Positions 53,266 through 63,600 are shown, counted from the stretch's first letter. The stretch: DNA of 64,000 nucleotides from Streptomyces sp. NBC_01549 (GCF_026339955.1 NZ_JAPEPW010000002.1:2346952-2410951), one strand, 5' to 3'. A program made the numbers and translations. The notes: a model not told the origin generated them from the sequence alone.

Positions 53266-54313
53266 CTCCAAGTCCCTTTCCTGTTGGTCACTGATGGTGC
53301 GGTGGGTGTACCGGGCGGGGCATGCCGGTCCGACAGGGCGGGCGACGCCCGGCACCCCGCCCTGTCGGACGCGGGCGGTACTCCACCGGGCGGCGCACCC
53401 ACCAGGCGAACCCAAAGCCGGTCGCGGAAGTCCCGCCTGTCCCGCGACGCGTGCCGGACTCCGTGCAGCCCGCCCTTCGGGCGGATGACGGAATGTTTCC
53501 CACAGGCCCCCTGGAGCGAGACGGCGAGGACCGCGTCGAGACGCCGTCCCCGTAGGTGCCGGCAGCCGAGACGCCGGAGGGGCCGCCCTCCCTCGACAAC
53601 CGAGCTGCTGTCCTACCGGTGCCGGGTGGACGCGCGCGAATCGCCACGGACGAACCGGATTTATGGAAACAGCACTCGCGTCGTCCGTCGGAGGGGCTGT
53701 GTACGGGTAAAGGGACGTCGGTCCCCCTTTCCTCTGCAAGTCCGGCACCGTTGTTCTCCCGCGGTCTCACGGAGAGGCAAGTCGCCACGTGGCAGGCTCT
53801 TTTGTCATGGGGGCGGGATACCCGCCGGAGGACCATGTGCGGAGGGCCGGCCACGTATGCCGTCAGGGGAGTAACGCGCAGCCGGACCCTGAGAGCTCAC
53901 CGTAGGACGAGCGCAAGCCTCGTGGCGATCCCCGGAACAGGGCCGGGTCCGAAAGGGCGAGCAGTCGGCCCACCTGGACCTCCGCCGGGACATGGCCTGC
54001 CGTCGACGCAGCGTCCCCCGGGAACCTGCCGAGCCGGCCGGCACTCCCATCCACGTGCCTCGTCCCGGGCGGTGGTGCACACCCCCGCGGGAGCTGCCCA
54101 GCGGCGCGATCGGAGCCCGCCCTGGCATTCGGACGGCTACCTCTTCATTTTTGTTAACTGTTCAACTTTCCATAGGGTGGCGGACATCGGCGGACCACCA
54201 CGCGAACCCATGCCCCCCCGTCCGGCCTCGCCCCGGATCCAACAGGTCCGGGGTACGCCGAGCCGACCCGCTGGTTCGTGATCCGTCACCACTCGTCATC
54301 ACTGGAGGAAGAC
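53266..54313. other. 1-kb intergenic region between lectin and sedolisin genes
   Basis: No supported gene. GTCCGACAGGGCGGG (53328-53342) and its perfect complement (53356-53370) form a 15-bp stem about 65 bp before the lectin gene start, a candidate leader hairpin or operator. Confidence 0.5.
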
Positions 54314-56278
54314 ATGACAACTCACCCTTTACGCAGGCGCTCAGCGCTGACACTCGCGACCGTGCTGCAACTGGCCGCCGTCTCCCTCATGGCGGGCGCG
54401 CCGAGCGCGCGGCCCGACTCGGGTCCGCAGGGCCGTCATGCCCTGCGGGATACCAAGCCCCCCTGGGCGACCCTCGCTTCGGACCTCGGCAGTACCACCG
54501 CTGCGGACAGGGTCAGCGCACGCGTCTACCTGGCCGGCCGGGATCCCCAGGGCCTGGCGGCCTACGCCGAAGCGGTGGCCGATCCGCACTCGGCCCAGTA
54601 CGGCCGATACCTGTCCGCACAGCAGGCCCGGAGCCGTTTCGGGGCGAGCCCGAAGCAGGTCGCCGCGGTCATGGCCTGGCTGACGGGTGCCGGGCTCACG
54701 GTGACCGGCCGCCATCAGCACTATCTGACGGCGGCCGGCAGTGTCTCGCAGGCCGAGAAGGCTTTCGGTACCGAGTTGCACGATTACACCAGGAACGGTG
54801 CGGTCCTCCGCGCGCCGTCACGCGCGGCCACCGTACCGGCTTCGCTGGAGGGAGCCGTGCTGACCGTCGTGGGCCTCGACGACGGTCCAAGCCATGCCCA
54901 GCCCATGACGGCGCCCTCCGAGGCGACCCTGCCGCCTCCGGGGGCGGTGTTCAGGAACGCCGGGCCGTTCTCCAGCTATTACGGCTCCACCCTCGGGGCC
55001 GACCTGCCCGCCGCGTACGGCGCGCAGCAGCCGTACGCCCCCAAGGGTTACACAGGCACCCAGCTACGAGGCGCCAACGGTGCCACCGGCAGTGACACGG
55101 GACAAGGCGTAACGGTCGCCGTCACCGGCGCCTACACATCTTCGACCATGCGCAAGGACACCGCGGAGTACGCGAGGCGCAACGGCGATGCCGCCTACGG
55201 CGCCGGCCAGTTGGTGGAGCATCTGCCGGCTTCCTATGGACGTTTCGACGAGTGCAAGCCGGACAAGTGGTACAGCGAACAGGCCCTCGACATCGAGGCG
55301 GTGCACGCTGTGGCTCCCGCAGCGAAGATCGTCTACGCGGGCGCCGCCTCCTGCGGGAACAACGACTTGCTGGACGCGTTGTACAGCATCGTGGACAACC
55401 GGCTGGCCAGCATCGTCTCCAACTCCTGGGGCGCTCCGGAGGGGTACCAGACGGCTTCCCTGTCCACAGCGTACGATCAGATCTTCCAGCTCGGCGCGGT
55501 CGAGGGCATCGGCTTCTACTTCGCCTCCGGTGACGCGGGCGACAATGTCGCCTCCACGCGGACCAAGCAGGTCAACGCGCCTGCGAAGTCTGCGTGGGCG
55601 ACTGCGGTCGGTGGTACCTCGCTCGCGGTCGGCCAGGACGACACCTACCAGTGGGAGACCGGCTGGGGTACCGCCAAGGCCTCTCTGGCCGCCGACGGCA
55701 CCGCCTGGGAGACGCTGCCCGGTGCCTTCACGGCCGGAGGCGGTGGGGGCACCAGCAAAACCGTGGCACAGCCGTCCTACCAGGGCGCGGTGGTGCCGGA
55801 CACGCTTGCTCTGGCCAACGGCGGAGCGACCAGGCAGCGCGTGGTTCCCGACATATCCGCTGTCGCCGACCCGAACACCGGTTTCCTGGTGGGCCGTACC
55901 CAGACGTTCCCCGACGGGTCGCTGCAGTACAGCGAGTACCGCACCGGTGGAACCTCACTGGCCACCCCTGTGGTCGCCGGTGTCCAAGCACTTGTCCAGC
56001 AGGCACGCGGCGGGCAGTCCCTGGGGTTCGCCAACCCCGCCCTCTACGAGCGGTACGGCACCCCTTCCTTCCACGATGTGACCGACCATCCCCTGGGTGC
56101 CGCCGTGTCGCTCGGTGTCGCCCGTGTCGACTATGCCAACGGCTATGACGGGGCGAACGGTCTGGTTACCTCCCTGCGCAGCCTGGGCCGGGACAGCTCC
56201 CTCAGCGCGGAAACGGGATACGACAACGTGACCGGCCTGGGCAGCCCCGCCGCGGCCCTGCTGAAGCCGCTGCCCTGA
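54314..56278 (+). CDS. Secreted sedolisin (S53) peptidase with pro-domain
   Basis: 654 aa. Sec signal (RRRSALTLATVLQLAAVSLMAG), a kumamolisin-type pro-domain (~40-200: DPHSAQYGRYLSAQQARSRF, AEKAFGTELHDY) and a catalytic domain. Glu and Asp of the triad in EQALDIEAVHAVAPAAKIVY, Ser in GGTSLATPVVAG; the C-terminal ISAVADPNTGF and DNVTGLGSP fit the calcium site. GGAGG five bases before ATG 54314 sets the start. Acid-active extracellular protein degradation is expected. Confidence 0.93.
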   Translation: MTTHPLRRRSALTLATVLQLAAVSLMAGAPSARPDSGPQGRHALRDTKPPWATLASDLGSTTAADRVSARVYLAGRDPQGLAAYAEAVADPHSAQYGRYLSAQQARSRFGASPKQVAAVMAWLTGAGLTVTGRHQHYLTAAGSVSQAEKAFGTELHDYTRNGAVLRAPSRAATVPASLEGAVLTVVGLDDGPSHAQPMTAPSEATLPPPGAVFRNAGPFSSYYGSTLGADLPAAYGAQQPYAPKGYTGTQLRGANGATGSDTGQGVTVAVTGAYTSSTMRKDTAEYARRNGDAAYGAGQLVEHLPASYGRFDECKPDKWYSEQALDIEAVHAVAPAAKIVYAGAASCGNNDLLDALYSIVDNRLASIVSNSWGAPEGYQTASLSTAYDQIFQLGAVEGIGFYFASGDAGDNVASTRTKQVNAPAKSAWATAVGGTSLAVGQDDTYQWETGWGTAKASLAADGTAWETLPGAFTAGGGGGTSKTVAQPSYQGAVVPDTLALANGGATRQRVVPDISAVADPNTGFLVGRTQTFPDGSLQYSEYRTGGTSLATPVVAGVQALVQQARGGQSLGFANPALYERYGTPSFHDVTDHPLGAAVSLGVARVDYANGYDGANGLVTSLRSLGRDSSLSAETGYDNVTGLGSPAAALLKPLP

Positions 56279-57019
56279 CGGCCTCACGGGGGTGTTCGCC
56301 GGCCCGGGCGGCTGAGAAGCCTCGACGTCTGCTGTCGACCTGTCCCGCACCTCTGTCCGCTCCGCGACCGGCGACCGCCCCCGGGCCAGGACACCGGGCA
56401 TGGGACGCGTCGCAGTCTGCCGCCAGCCCGGCAACGTCGCTTCGCGCGCTGCGGTCAGCTGAAGGTTGATCCCCGGGAGTGGACACCGGGTTTCATGCAG
56501 GTTGTCCACTCCGAAGGATCAGCCTCAGACTGTCCTGGCGGGAGCCTGGTGGAGCTGGTTACCGCACCGATCGGGTCGGCACAACCTTGTTTCGTGCTCG
56601 GATTGTCCCGAGGAATGGCGGCAAGGTGTCCGGGGCGGTGCAGCGTCCGGCGGTGTCCCGGTGGGCGGCGATGGTGTGCTCACCGGCCTGGAGCCGGAGC
56701 ATCGGCCTGTCGGTGAAGATGCCCCGAGGCAGGGCGCGAGGTCACTCATGGCGGGCCTGCGAAGCCGTGCTCCAGGCGGCCGCGGCCAGCGCCATCAGTT
56801 CCGGCGAGCCGTGGCGGACATCGCCCTGTCACGCCCGACGAGCACCTGACGACTTCGGCCGCCCGTACGCCGCGGCACGGGCCGTCGCACCGGCCAGCGG
56901 TCGCACCCCGGTGACGGTCGAGGGGTGTGGAGAGTCTTTGGTGTCATCTCGCGTTCCCGAAAGTCTCCCGTCGCGCCTGTGGCGACTTCGGGGCTCGAGT
57001 ACGTGGCTACGCTGCCGGG
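56279..57019. other. Gene-free 740-bp stretch
   Basis: Open frames here show no recognisable family and poor codon pattern. The promoter of the beta-helix gene should lie at its end. Confidence 0.4.
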
Positions 57020-58522
57020 ATGTCCCACATTTCCTTCAGTGAAGTCTTCCGTGTGCCTCCCGTGCTCCGCGTCCAGCACGCAGGCATCTTCCCGGCCGCT
57101 CGCCGCAGGTCCGGAAGGCTCCGGCGGTTTCTCACCGTCGCCGCGGCCACGGTGCTGGCCGGTGGCCCAGGACTCGCCTACGGGGCACCGGGGAACGTAC
57201 CCGCCACCGGGCAGAAGAGCCCTGGATGCATCGCGTCGGGAACCGAGGAAGCCATCAACGCCGCGCTCGTCGGAGAGGGCGCCGCGGCGGTCCTGTGCCC
57301 TGGGGCGGTCTTCTCGCTGCACCATGAGGTCAGGTTCACCGCCCCGCGTCAGCAGCTCTACACACAGGGGCGTCCCACCGGCACCTCCCGGGCTGTTCTC
57401 CGGGTGGCCGACGCGTCGCTGACGAACGCGGTGATGGGCTACTACCAGGAGGGCGCGGCCGTCCGGAACATCGAGGTCGACGGAGACCGCGACCGGCTGG
57501 GGTGGGCCCAAGGCGGAGCGCTGGTGGAGATGGGCGGCACCGACAACCAGGTGGTGGAGGGCGTGTACGTCCACGACACCAGGTCCTGGTCGGGGATTCA
57601 CTTCGCCGGGGGAAAAATTCACGACTCGACGCCGACATGCCAGAACGGACGGATCGTAGGCAACACCGTCGGCCCTTCGGGCTCGGACAAGGACCGGAAA
57701 TGGGCCGACGGGATCTCACTCGACTGCGGCCACAGCCTGGTAGAGAACAACACGGTCACCGATGCCACCGACGGTGGCATCGTCATCTTCGGTGCTCCTG
57801 GCTCGACCATCCAGCACAACACAGTCACCGCCCTGACGCGCACTCTGCTGGGCGGCATCAACATGGTCGACTACTTCCCCACTGACGGTAACTACACCGG
57901 AACCGTGGTCCGGAACAACACCGTCGACGCGAAGGGCGCGTTCATCAAGGTGGGTATCGCCATGGGCTCGCAGGTGTGGGACTGCCCCACCAAGACCGTG
58001 TACGGCGGCACGGTGAAGGACAACATCCTGACCGGTGCGCACTTCGGGTACGGTTACGCGGCCAGTGGCGTGCGGGACTGGACCGTGACCGGCAACAAGG
58101 ACGAGGCACAGCACGTGGGTGTGGCGGGTGACGGTTGCGGAGGACACAATTCTCGGCCCGCCGGGTTCCAATTCGACGCTCGGTCGGGGAACTTCCAGTC
58201 CGACTTCCGCCCCTCGACCCTCCACTATCTCCTGAGCGTGACGGAAGGACCGGCTTCTCCCGCCAAGTCCTCCGCAAGTCCGACGGGCGGTGCGGCGACG
58301 CCGACCACGAACGGCGGAGCCGCCCCTGCCTCGACACCGACAAGCAGCGCTTCCGGCGCCGCCGCGTCCGGTTTGACCGCACAGTCCGCAAAGTACCACT
58401 CCCTGGCCAAGACCGGCGCCTCAGGCAACCTTGCTGTCATGTGCGCGGGGGCCGTGGCGTTTCTGTGCGCAGGTGCCGGCATCTGGCTGAAAGCTCGCAA
58501 GCGACGCACGACCGGCTCCTGA
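57020..58522 (+). CDS. LAxTG-anchored right-handed beta-helix protein
   Basis: 500 aa. A signal peptide (RRFLTVAAATVLAGGPGLAYG), then a parallel beta-helix domain with repeated rungs: AAVRNIEVDG, NQVVEGVYVHDTRSW, GRIVGNTVGP, SLVENNTVTDATDGGIVIFG, STIQHNTVTALT, GTVKDNILTG. This is the pectate-lyase-like fold used on polysaccharides. A Ser/Thr/Pro-rich spacer, LAKTG, a hydrophobic helix and KARKRR form a sorting signal of the LAxTG type used by Streptomyces class E sortases. So it is a wall-attached carbohydrate-active or adhesion protein. The RBS before ATG 57020 is weak. Confidence 0.85.
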   Translation: MSHISFSEVFRVPPVLRVQHAGIFPAARRRSGRLRRFLTVAAATVLAGGPGLAYGAPGNVPATGQKSPGCIASGTEEAINAALVGEGAAAVLCPGAVFSLHHEVRFTAPRQQLYTQGRPTGTSRAVLRVADASLTNAVMGYYQEGAAVRNIEVDGDRDRLGWAQGGALVEMGGTDNQVVEGVYVHDTRSWSGIHFAGGKIHDSTPTCQNGRIVGNTVGPSGSDKDRKWADGISLDCGHSLVENNTVTDATDGGIVIFGAPGSTIQHNTVTALTRTLLGGINMVDYFPTDGNYTGTVVRNNTVDAKGAFIKVGIAMGSQVWDCPTKTVYGGTVKDNILTGAHFGYGYAASGVRDWTVTGNKDEAQHVGVAGDGCGGHNSRPAGFQFDARSGNFQSDFRPSTLHYLLSVTEGPASPAKSSASPTGGAATPTTNGGAAPASTPTSSASGAAASGLTAQSAKYHSLAKTGASGNLAVMCAGAVAFLCAGAGIWLKARKRRTTGS

Positions 58523-60077
58523 AACCCACCCTTCACCCGGCAGGGGAAGATCCCGCTGGTCCGCGGACCCGGGCGCGCGGACTTCCCGGCCGCCACCTGA
58601 GCGTGCCGGAACAGACCTTCAACGCCTGCGCCCCGGGGCGGCGTCGACGACGAAGCGCTCGCCTGGAAGCCTGGTGACGTCGTCGCACGCCACCAGGAAA
58701 GCGAGTAGGTCAAGCGCAAGAAGTGATGTGTCCACGGGCAGTGGGACATCCGGGTGAGCGGACCACTCAAGTCCTTGCTGACGGACAGTCGATCTCCCTG
58801 CCCGGTGTGACGATTTGTCGCCTGTTCGGCTGCTCGGGCACGTACGGTCCCTGCGGTCGGACTCGCGGCTCCTGCGCCGTCTGCGATGTCAGTGGTGGCT
58901 GCGATGCCGGCGCCATGACCCTTGGAACCTGCTCGACTCAGAGCCCTGCCTGCCGGCTGGACCTCCGGCACCTGTTCGCCCGATGACCGAACCGGCCGGC
59001 AGCCCGGTAACCCGGCCTGGGGCAATGTGACATCACGGCCTTGGTCGTCAACTCGGTGGCATCCAGGGGCTCGAAGATTTCCGTGATCTCCTTGTAAGAC
59101 TTCTTCGACGATCCCTCCAGGGGAAGACAGCTCGGCGCGTGCGTGGCAGCACCGAGCCCCCCGGAGGGATCAGCTGTTCGGAATTGATGATCGGCATTCA
59201 CACGAACAGCCCCCTGGACAAGGAGATCAACTGTCCTGTCCGTGGAGCGGGAACCGGCGTGTCCGCCTACCAGGATCTCGCGCTGTCCGCTCTCACATCT
59301 CCGCGCGCGTCGAGCTCCGCCAGCGTGCGGACGGCCTCTCGCATGGCTTGGCAGGTCGGCGACGCGTTCGCATCGGTGCGGGCCGACGGACCGTCCCAAC
59401 AGTGCTTTCGCGACATCGGGTTCGAAGCCCGACAGACACGATGACACCTCCCCCAGGTGCGCCGGCATCACCCTCGCACCTGGGTGCTGGCGCAGCTGGT
59501 CGCCCTTCCGGCCTGCTCGCGTCAGGCCGGCGAACACAGGACGGGGAACGACGAGTCGAAGCACGCCTTCGCCCGGGGACTTCGACACATGGCGGTCGTA
59601 CTGGTGGCCCGGTCCCGGTCCGCGAATCGGGCTTCGCCGGGCGTCATGACGACGACGTCCGCTTGCGTACGGCGGCAAGGCGGCCATTGCCCGCGAAACA
59701 GGAGCGTCGGCGGAGTCGTCGAGGTGCGCTGTGAGCCGCTGCGGCACGCACTCGATGGGCTCGGATTCGCGGAGGCGCCCGGTTCTCCGACGATCAGCTT
59801 TGCCTGTACGTCGTCAAAAGACCGGACCCTTGGAGCGCGCCATTCGCTGATCAAGTACAGAAGGAGCGAAGCGGTCGATACGCGCGATCGGCTACGGACG
59901 CGGGGACCGGGCTCGGCCGCAGGGTTTCCTCCCGAACCACTCGAAACGACTCGTGAGGTATGCCACCCCACGAAAAGTCCAACGTTAAACAATCTGGAGT
60001 AATGTCATTTCCGTCCCCCGATCGGGGGGGGCGTCCGGAGGCCCTCCAATCCGAGATCCTCAGTGGAAAGATATAGA
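58523..60077. other. 1.5-kb degenerate region
   Basis: No intact gene found. Minus-strand residues near 59040-59110 (KKSYKEITEIFEPLDA) faintly recall the start of IS21-type transposases; otherwise unreadable. Confidence 0.3.
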
Positions 60078-60394
60078 ATGATCATGAATCACTTCGGCTG
60101 GCGCGCCACCACTGCGGCCACCACTTTCGTCATCGCTGTCAGCGCCCTCCTGGCAGCGGGCGGCACCGCGTCGCCGTGCACTCCCGTTCGTTGAGCGTCA
60201 CCCAGCACGGTAACCGCGACCGTGGTGACGCGTGTGACGACCGCGTGCACAGGCTTCTGGACGGCAGCCACGGTTGGCGGCGAGGACCCGGTCACTTTCG
60301 CTACGACGACCACGCCGTCTGCAGCTGGGACCGTGGCCCGTGGGCTGTCGTGGTGAGCGACGCGCACGGTGTCACCCGCCGTACCGTCGACTGA
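60078..60394 (+). pseudogene. Possible small secreted protein, frameshifted
   Basis: ATG 60078 begins a good Sec signal (WRATTAATTFVIAVSALLAA), but the frame ends at 60194. In another frame a Cys-containing polar stretch follows (DRGDACDDRVHRLLDGSHGW, YDDHAVCSWDRGPWAVVVSD) to a stop at 60392. Joined, they would make a ~105-aa secreted protein. No family recognised. Confidence 0.35.
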
Positions 60395-60473
60395 CAGCGG
60401 GGACCTGACGGGCGCGTTGCTCCGATGGCGCGGCCGCGCACCGCCAACCCGATCTCTTGGAGTAATTCGAGCA

Positions 60474-60891
60474 ATGACCACCTGCGTAGATCAAGGGCTC
60501 CGCATGGAGCTCGCCCTTGCCTCGGGCGGAAGCGTCCCGGTACCGGCACGCTTGCTGTACACCTCGCGCGATCCGTTCGCCGTGCACATCGACTTCCACA
60601 CGGGACTCGGTGACCCGGTCCGGTGGGCCTTCTCCCGCCACCTGCTGGCCGAAGGCCTTCGAACGCCCAGCAGCAACGGCGATGTGCGGCTCTGGCCCAG
60701 CGGCGCAGGGCGAGGCGCATTGCTGAAACCTCGCTCTTGCCTCGCCGTACGGGTCCGCCCGGCTCGCGGCCGCGCTCCCGGTGGTGGAGCGGTGGCTGGA
60801 GCGTACCTATCACCTGGTGCCCTCAGGCAGTGAGGCCGGTGGGTTCGACCTTGAAGCGGAGCTCGCCCGGATGCTCTACGGCAGGGGATGA
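60474..60891 (+). pseudogene. SsgA-like (SALP) sporulation/cell-division protein, frameshifted
   Basis: ATG 60474 starts a protein with the SsgA-like pattern: VPVPARLLYTSRDPFAVHID, PVRWAFSRHLLAEGLRTPSS, NGDVRLWPSG. At about 60720-60735 the frame must shift to recover the family's C-terminal part: LALASPYGSARLAAALPVVE, RWLERTYHLVPSGSEAGGFD, LEAELARMLYGRG, stop at 60889. Intact SALPs (about 130-140 aa) guide septum placement and wall synthesis in sporulating actinomycetes. A single-base lesion or a sequencing error would explain the break. Confidence 0.7.
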
Positions 60892-60983
60892 GACTCCGGC
60901 TTTGACTTGCCCCTCGGGCTGAAGCCCGAGGATTCTGGCCTTCTCGATCGTTGCTGTGCCGCTACGCGGGACGGGGTTCGGCC

Positions 60984-61096
60984 AGGGCTTCGGCGTAGTC
61001 GGATGACGTCCGGTTTGTGATCATCCGAAGCCGAGGAGTGCGAGGGGTCGTCGGGGGTCCCGGGCGTGGCGCCGCAGGCCGGCCGCAAGGCTGGTG
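60984..61096 (-). repeat. Inverted repeat, left copy (end of an ISAs1-type element)
   Basis: A 113-bp segment repeated in inverted orientation at 61709-61820 with only a few mismatches. It includes the transposase C-terminus LRRHARDPRRPLALLGFG and the terminal bases beyond its stop. Confidence 0.8.
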
Positions 61097-61260
61097 GCGC
61101 CGGACAGCTTCAGGGCGCCGATGGCCAGGTTGCGCCAGGTGGCCATCACGCGGGGTGCGTTGCCGGTCCGCAGCTGGGAGGCGTCCTCGGCGAAGGTGGT
61201 GTCGCGGACTGCAAGACGACGACCGTCCTGGCCGCTGTGGCCGCCGGCGCACAGATGGTC
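61018..61260 (-). pseudogene. C-terminal part of an ISAs1-type transposase
   Basis: Minus strand: ATFAEDASQLRTGNAPRVMA, TWRNLAIGALKLSGATSLAA, GLRRHARDPRRPLALLGFG. This is the typical end of ISAs1/H-repeat transposases. The rest of the element is gone. Confidence 0.75.
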
Positions 61261-61690
61261 TCGAACGACAGGCTCTACGTCAGGTCAACCGCCCAGGGAT
61301 CGGAGATCTGGGGGCTGGACGGATCCTCTCCGGCTTGTCGACTCCCCCGGCCGCCCCAAGCGCGTCGTCCCCCTGGCCTCGTACTTCTCCGGGGATGCCG
61401 GGCGCCTAGAAGCGGGCCCGCTGCTATTGATCGCGGTCGTGGTACCCCAAGTCACCGACAGTCGGACTCCCATCCGCCGCGAGGAAATGGACAGCTCGAC
61501 AGGTTCGGCACTGCTGCACAGGGAGTTGTTGCCGTTCAGGGCGCCGCTGGCTGGGCATCGAACCCGACCCAGCACCTGGAGCCGAACCGCCCACTGCGGG
61601 TGGATTCCTACGCCTGGACTATGGCTACCAGCACGCGGCTCGTGCCGCAGAGTTGCTGCTCTTGGCATGGCCCCGCGGAAGTGAAGGGCA
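61205..61690 (+). pseudogene. Remnant of a P-loop (HprK-like) kinase
   Basis: Plus strand: CKTTTVLAAVAAGAQMVSND recalls GK(S/T)TT..AAGA..SNDR of HPr-kinase-like P-loop proteins with the Walker A start lost. After a shift, LRLVDSPGRPKRVVPLASYF and EAGPLLLIAVVVPQV follow. The N-terminal half is missing; it is trapped between two inverted ISAs1 ends. Confidence 0.4.
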
Positions 61691-61708
61691 ACCGCCGATT
61701 GGTCGACT

Positions 61709-61820
61709 CACCAGCCTCGCGGCCGGCCTGCGGCGCCACGCCCGCGACCCCAACGACCCCTCGCACTCCTCGGCCTCGGATGATCACAAACCGGACGTCA
61801 TCCGACTACGCCGAAGCCCT
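61709..61820 (+). repeat. Inverted repeat, right copy (ISAs1-type end)
   Basis: Partner of 60984-61096; encodes TSLAAGLRRHARDPNDP and the same terminal sequence, on the plus strand. Confidence 0.8.
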
Positions 61821-61959
61821 CCCGCCGCCTGCGCCTGGGGGCACCTCCCGGCCGAAGGCTGGGGGAGAGTTCCCCGACCTGGTACACCACTACTGGTACT
61901 GGCAGGCCGACAAACTCTGGTCCGGGTCCTACTTCGCCGGCACCGTCGGCGGCGCCCCC

Positions 61960-62230
61960 CCTCACCGTGGTCAGGCAGTACATCGAGCACTCCCGGTAGC
62001 GGAAGGTCGGCGAGGGCCTCGAAAGACGCGCCGGAAGCGTACCCGCTGTCGGCGAGCCAGAGTTGGATGTCGCCGGGGAGCCGTGCGGCCCGGTGATCGC
62101 GCGGGGTCTTCTTCACCATCGGAACAAGAGCCGTCCTGTCCGAGGGGTTGTCGTGCGCTTCGATGGCCAGGGTTGCGTCCAGGGAGATGGTGTACGGGTT
62201 CGACCTGATCCGGGGGTTTGCTCCGGCTTC
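61960..62230 (-). pseudogene. Transposase fragment, family uncertain
   Basis: Minus strand: SNPYTISLDATLAIEAHDNP, SDRTALVPMVKKTPRDHRAA, LWLADSGYASGASFEALADL. D-N-P..D..L..M and ADSGYAS are typical of DDE transposases (IS1182-like or related). No ends recognised. Confidence 0.5.
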
Positions 62231-62852
62231 TGGCTGAGGGCCGCAATAGATGAACGGCCACCGGCTGATCTTCGAGATGTCGAGTCACGAAGGAGATCAG
62301 CACGATGACCGCACCCGACTGTGAGGATGTCGGTGTCCCGGACGGCGGTCTGACCCGGCACCCGACTGGCTGCGTGCCTTGAGACTGATCCGTTGGCTGC
62401 CGTCCGCGGTGCAACACGCCTCCCAGCCAGCGGACGTGTCCCGATAGGGCTTACGGCGCGACCACCCGTCAGTCTGCGCAGGACTGACGCGCCGGTCCAG
62501 AGAAGAGGGAGCTTCCACGGCGGGCGTCCCGTTGTCTGGCGGCGCAGCCTTCTGCGGAGCAACTGTCGACAGTGTCGCCATCCGGTCAGCCTGCGTCGCA
62601 GGAGGAGGACATCCGTCACCGGGCGCGTACCCGCGGCACATCTCAGACGGACATCTGGCGCAGGACGCTGGTTCCACAACGCGGACAGGAGTGTGTGACG
62701 CCGGCCGCGGTTCGTACAGGCCCACGCCCTCGAAGCTGCTCCGGACAGACCGACCGCCGCGGTGTCAGTCGCGCGAAGGCGTCAGCGGGCCGCATGTACA
62801 ACGGGCGGCACGGCATGGGCCGCGTGGGCCGCGGCGGCATTCACGGAACCGG
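62231..62852. other. Degenerate stretch before the MarR gene
   Basis: No gene with recognisable content on either strand. Confidence 0.3.
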
Positions 62853-63323
62853 TCAGCCTCTGTGTTCGAGCTCGGCGAGTCGTGCTTGCACCCGGTCGCC
62901 GAGCTCGCTCAGCAGATCGAGCTGATCCGGCGTGATGTGATCGATCAGTACCGCGCGTACATCGGCCAAGTGCAGCGGCGCAGCCGATTCGATGAGCGTA
63001 CGGCCCTGCTCGGTTATGATCACGACGGCGCCTCGCTGGTCGCTCTGGCAGCGCTCACGGCGCACCAGGCCGCGCTTCTCCATACGCGTCAGATGTTGTG
63101 ACAGTCGGCTCTTCTCCCACCTGGTGGCGCGGCCGAGAGCCATTGACCGCATGCGTCCGTCCGCCGACTCCGACAGATGCGCCAGAACCTGGTAGTCGGC
63201 ACTGGAGAGCCCGCAGCGGGTGCGCAGCTGCCGCTCGATGTACTCCGACAGGCCGTCCTGCATGGCCATGAGGCTACGCCAGGCCCGTTGCTCGCGTTCA
63301 TCAAGCCATCGAGGTTCATCCAT
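62853..63323 (-). CDS. MarR-family transcriptional regulator
   Basis: A 156-aa winged-helix dimer: CGLSSADYQVLAHLSESADG, RWEKSRLSQHLTRMEKRGLV, RRERCQSDQRGAVVIITEQG. WEKSRLSQHLTRMEKRGLV matches the recognition helix of actinobacterial MarR proteins often near quinone- or thiol-stress genes. One Cys follows the wing start (RRERCQSDQRG). Intact, with its own operator 17 bp upstream; likely autoregulated. Confidence 0.92.
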   Translation of the reverse strand: MDEPRWLDEREQRAWRSLMAMQDGLSEYIERQLRTRCGLSSADYQVLAHLSESADGRMRSMALGRATRWEKSRLSQHLTRMEKRGLVRRERCQSDQRGAVVIITEQGRTLIESAAPLHLADVRAVLIDHITPDQLDLLSELGDRVQARLAELEHRG

Positions 63324-63339
63324 GGATCGATCCTAGCGC

Positions 63340-63360
63340 TTGGTTGACAAGTGAATCATT
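63340..63360 (-). promoter_or_regulatory. marR operator/promoter
   Basis: TTGGTTGAC (63340-63348) followed by AAGTGAATCATT lies between a weak -35 and TAGGAT (-10, complement of 63331-63336) of the MarR gene. It matches azoR operator 1 at most positions. Confidence 0.55.
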
Positions 63361-63412
63361 CCGTCTCTAGATCAACTACCGACTTCGGCTTGTCACCCTG
63401 GCAGGCCGGAGG

Positions 63413-63600
63413 CAGTGAGGTCCTTCGGCGTTGCCGCTCCGGAGTGAGGACCGCGGCGGCGATTGCCGTCATTCGATTCGGGCCTCCCCGCGCTCCGCGG
63501 AAGATCCGCCAGGACTTCAGACGGGCAATACCACGCTCTACCGGGGCCCGGGCTTTATCGAAAGTGCCCTGTCGACGGTCTGCCGGGTGAGCGACAGGCC
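63413..63600 (-). pseudogene. C-terminal scrap of IS5-type (DDE_Tnp_4) transposase
   Basis: Minus strand encodes KARAPVERGIARLKSWRIFR and GARGGPNRMTAIAAAVLTPE. Third copy in this window of the element type at 33460-35862; the terminal repeat is degenerate. Confidence 0.65.

Noticed and set aside
52156..53874. A 572-codon plus-strand open frame opposite the lectin gene
   Set aside because: The minus strand carries a signal-anchor and lectin domain with clear motifs; the plus frame is compositional.
58990..59120. KKSYKEITEIFEPLDA on the minus strand, recalling an IS21 transposase N-terminus
   Set aside because: Too short and diverged; mentioned only in the region note.
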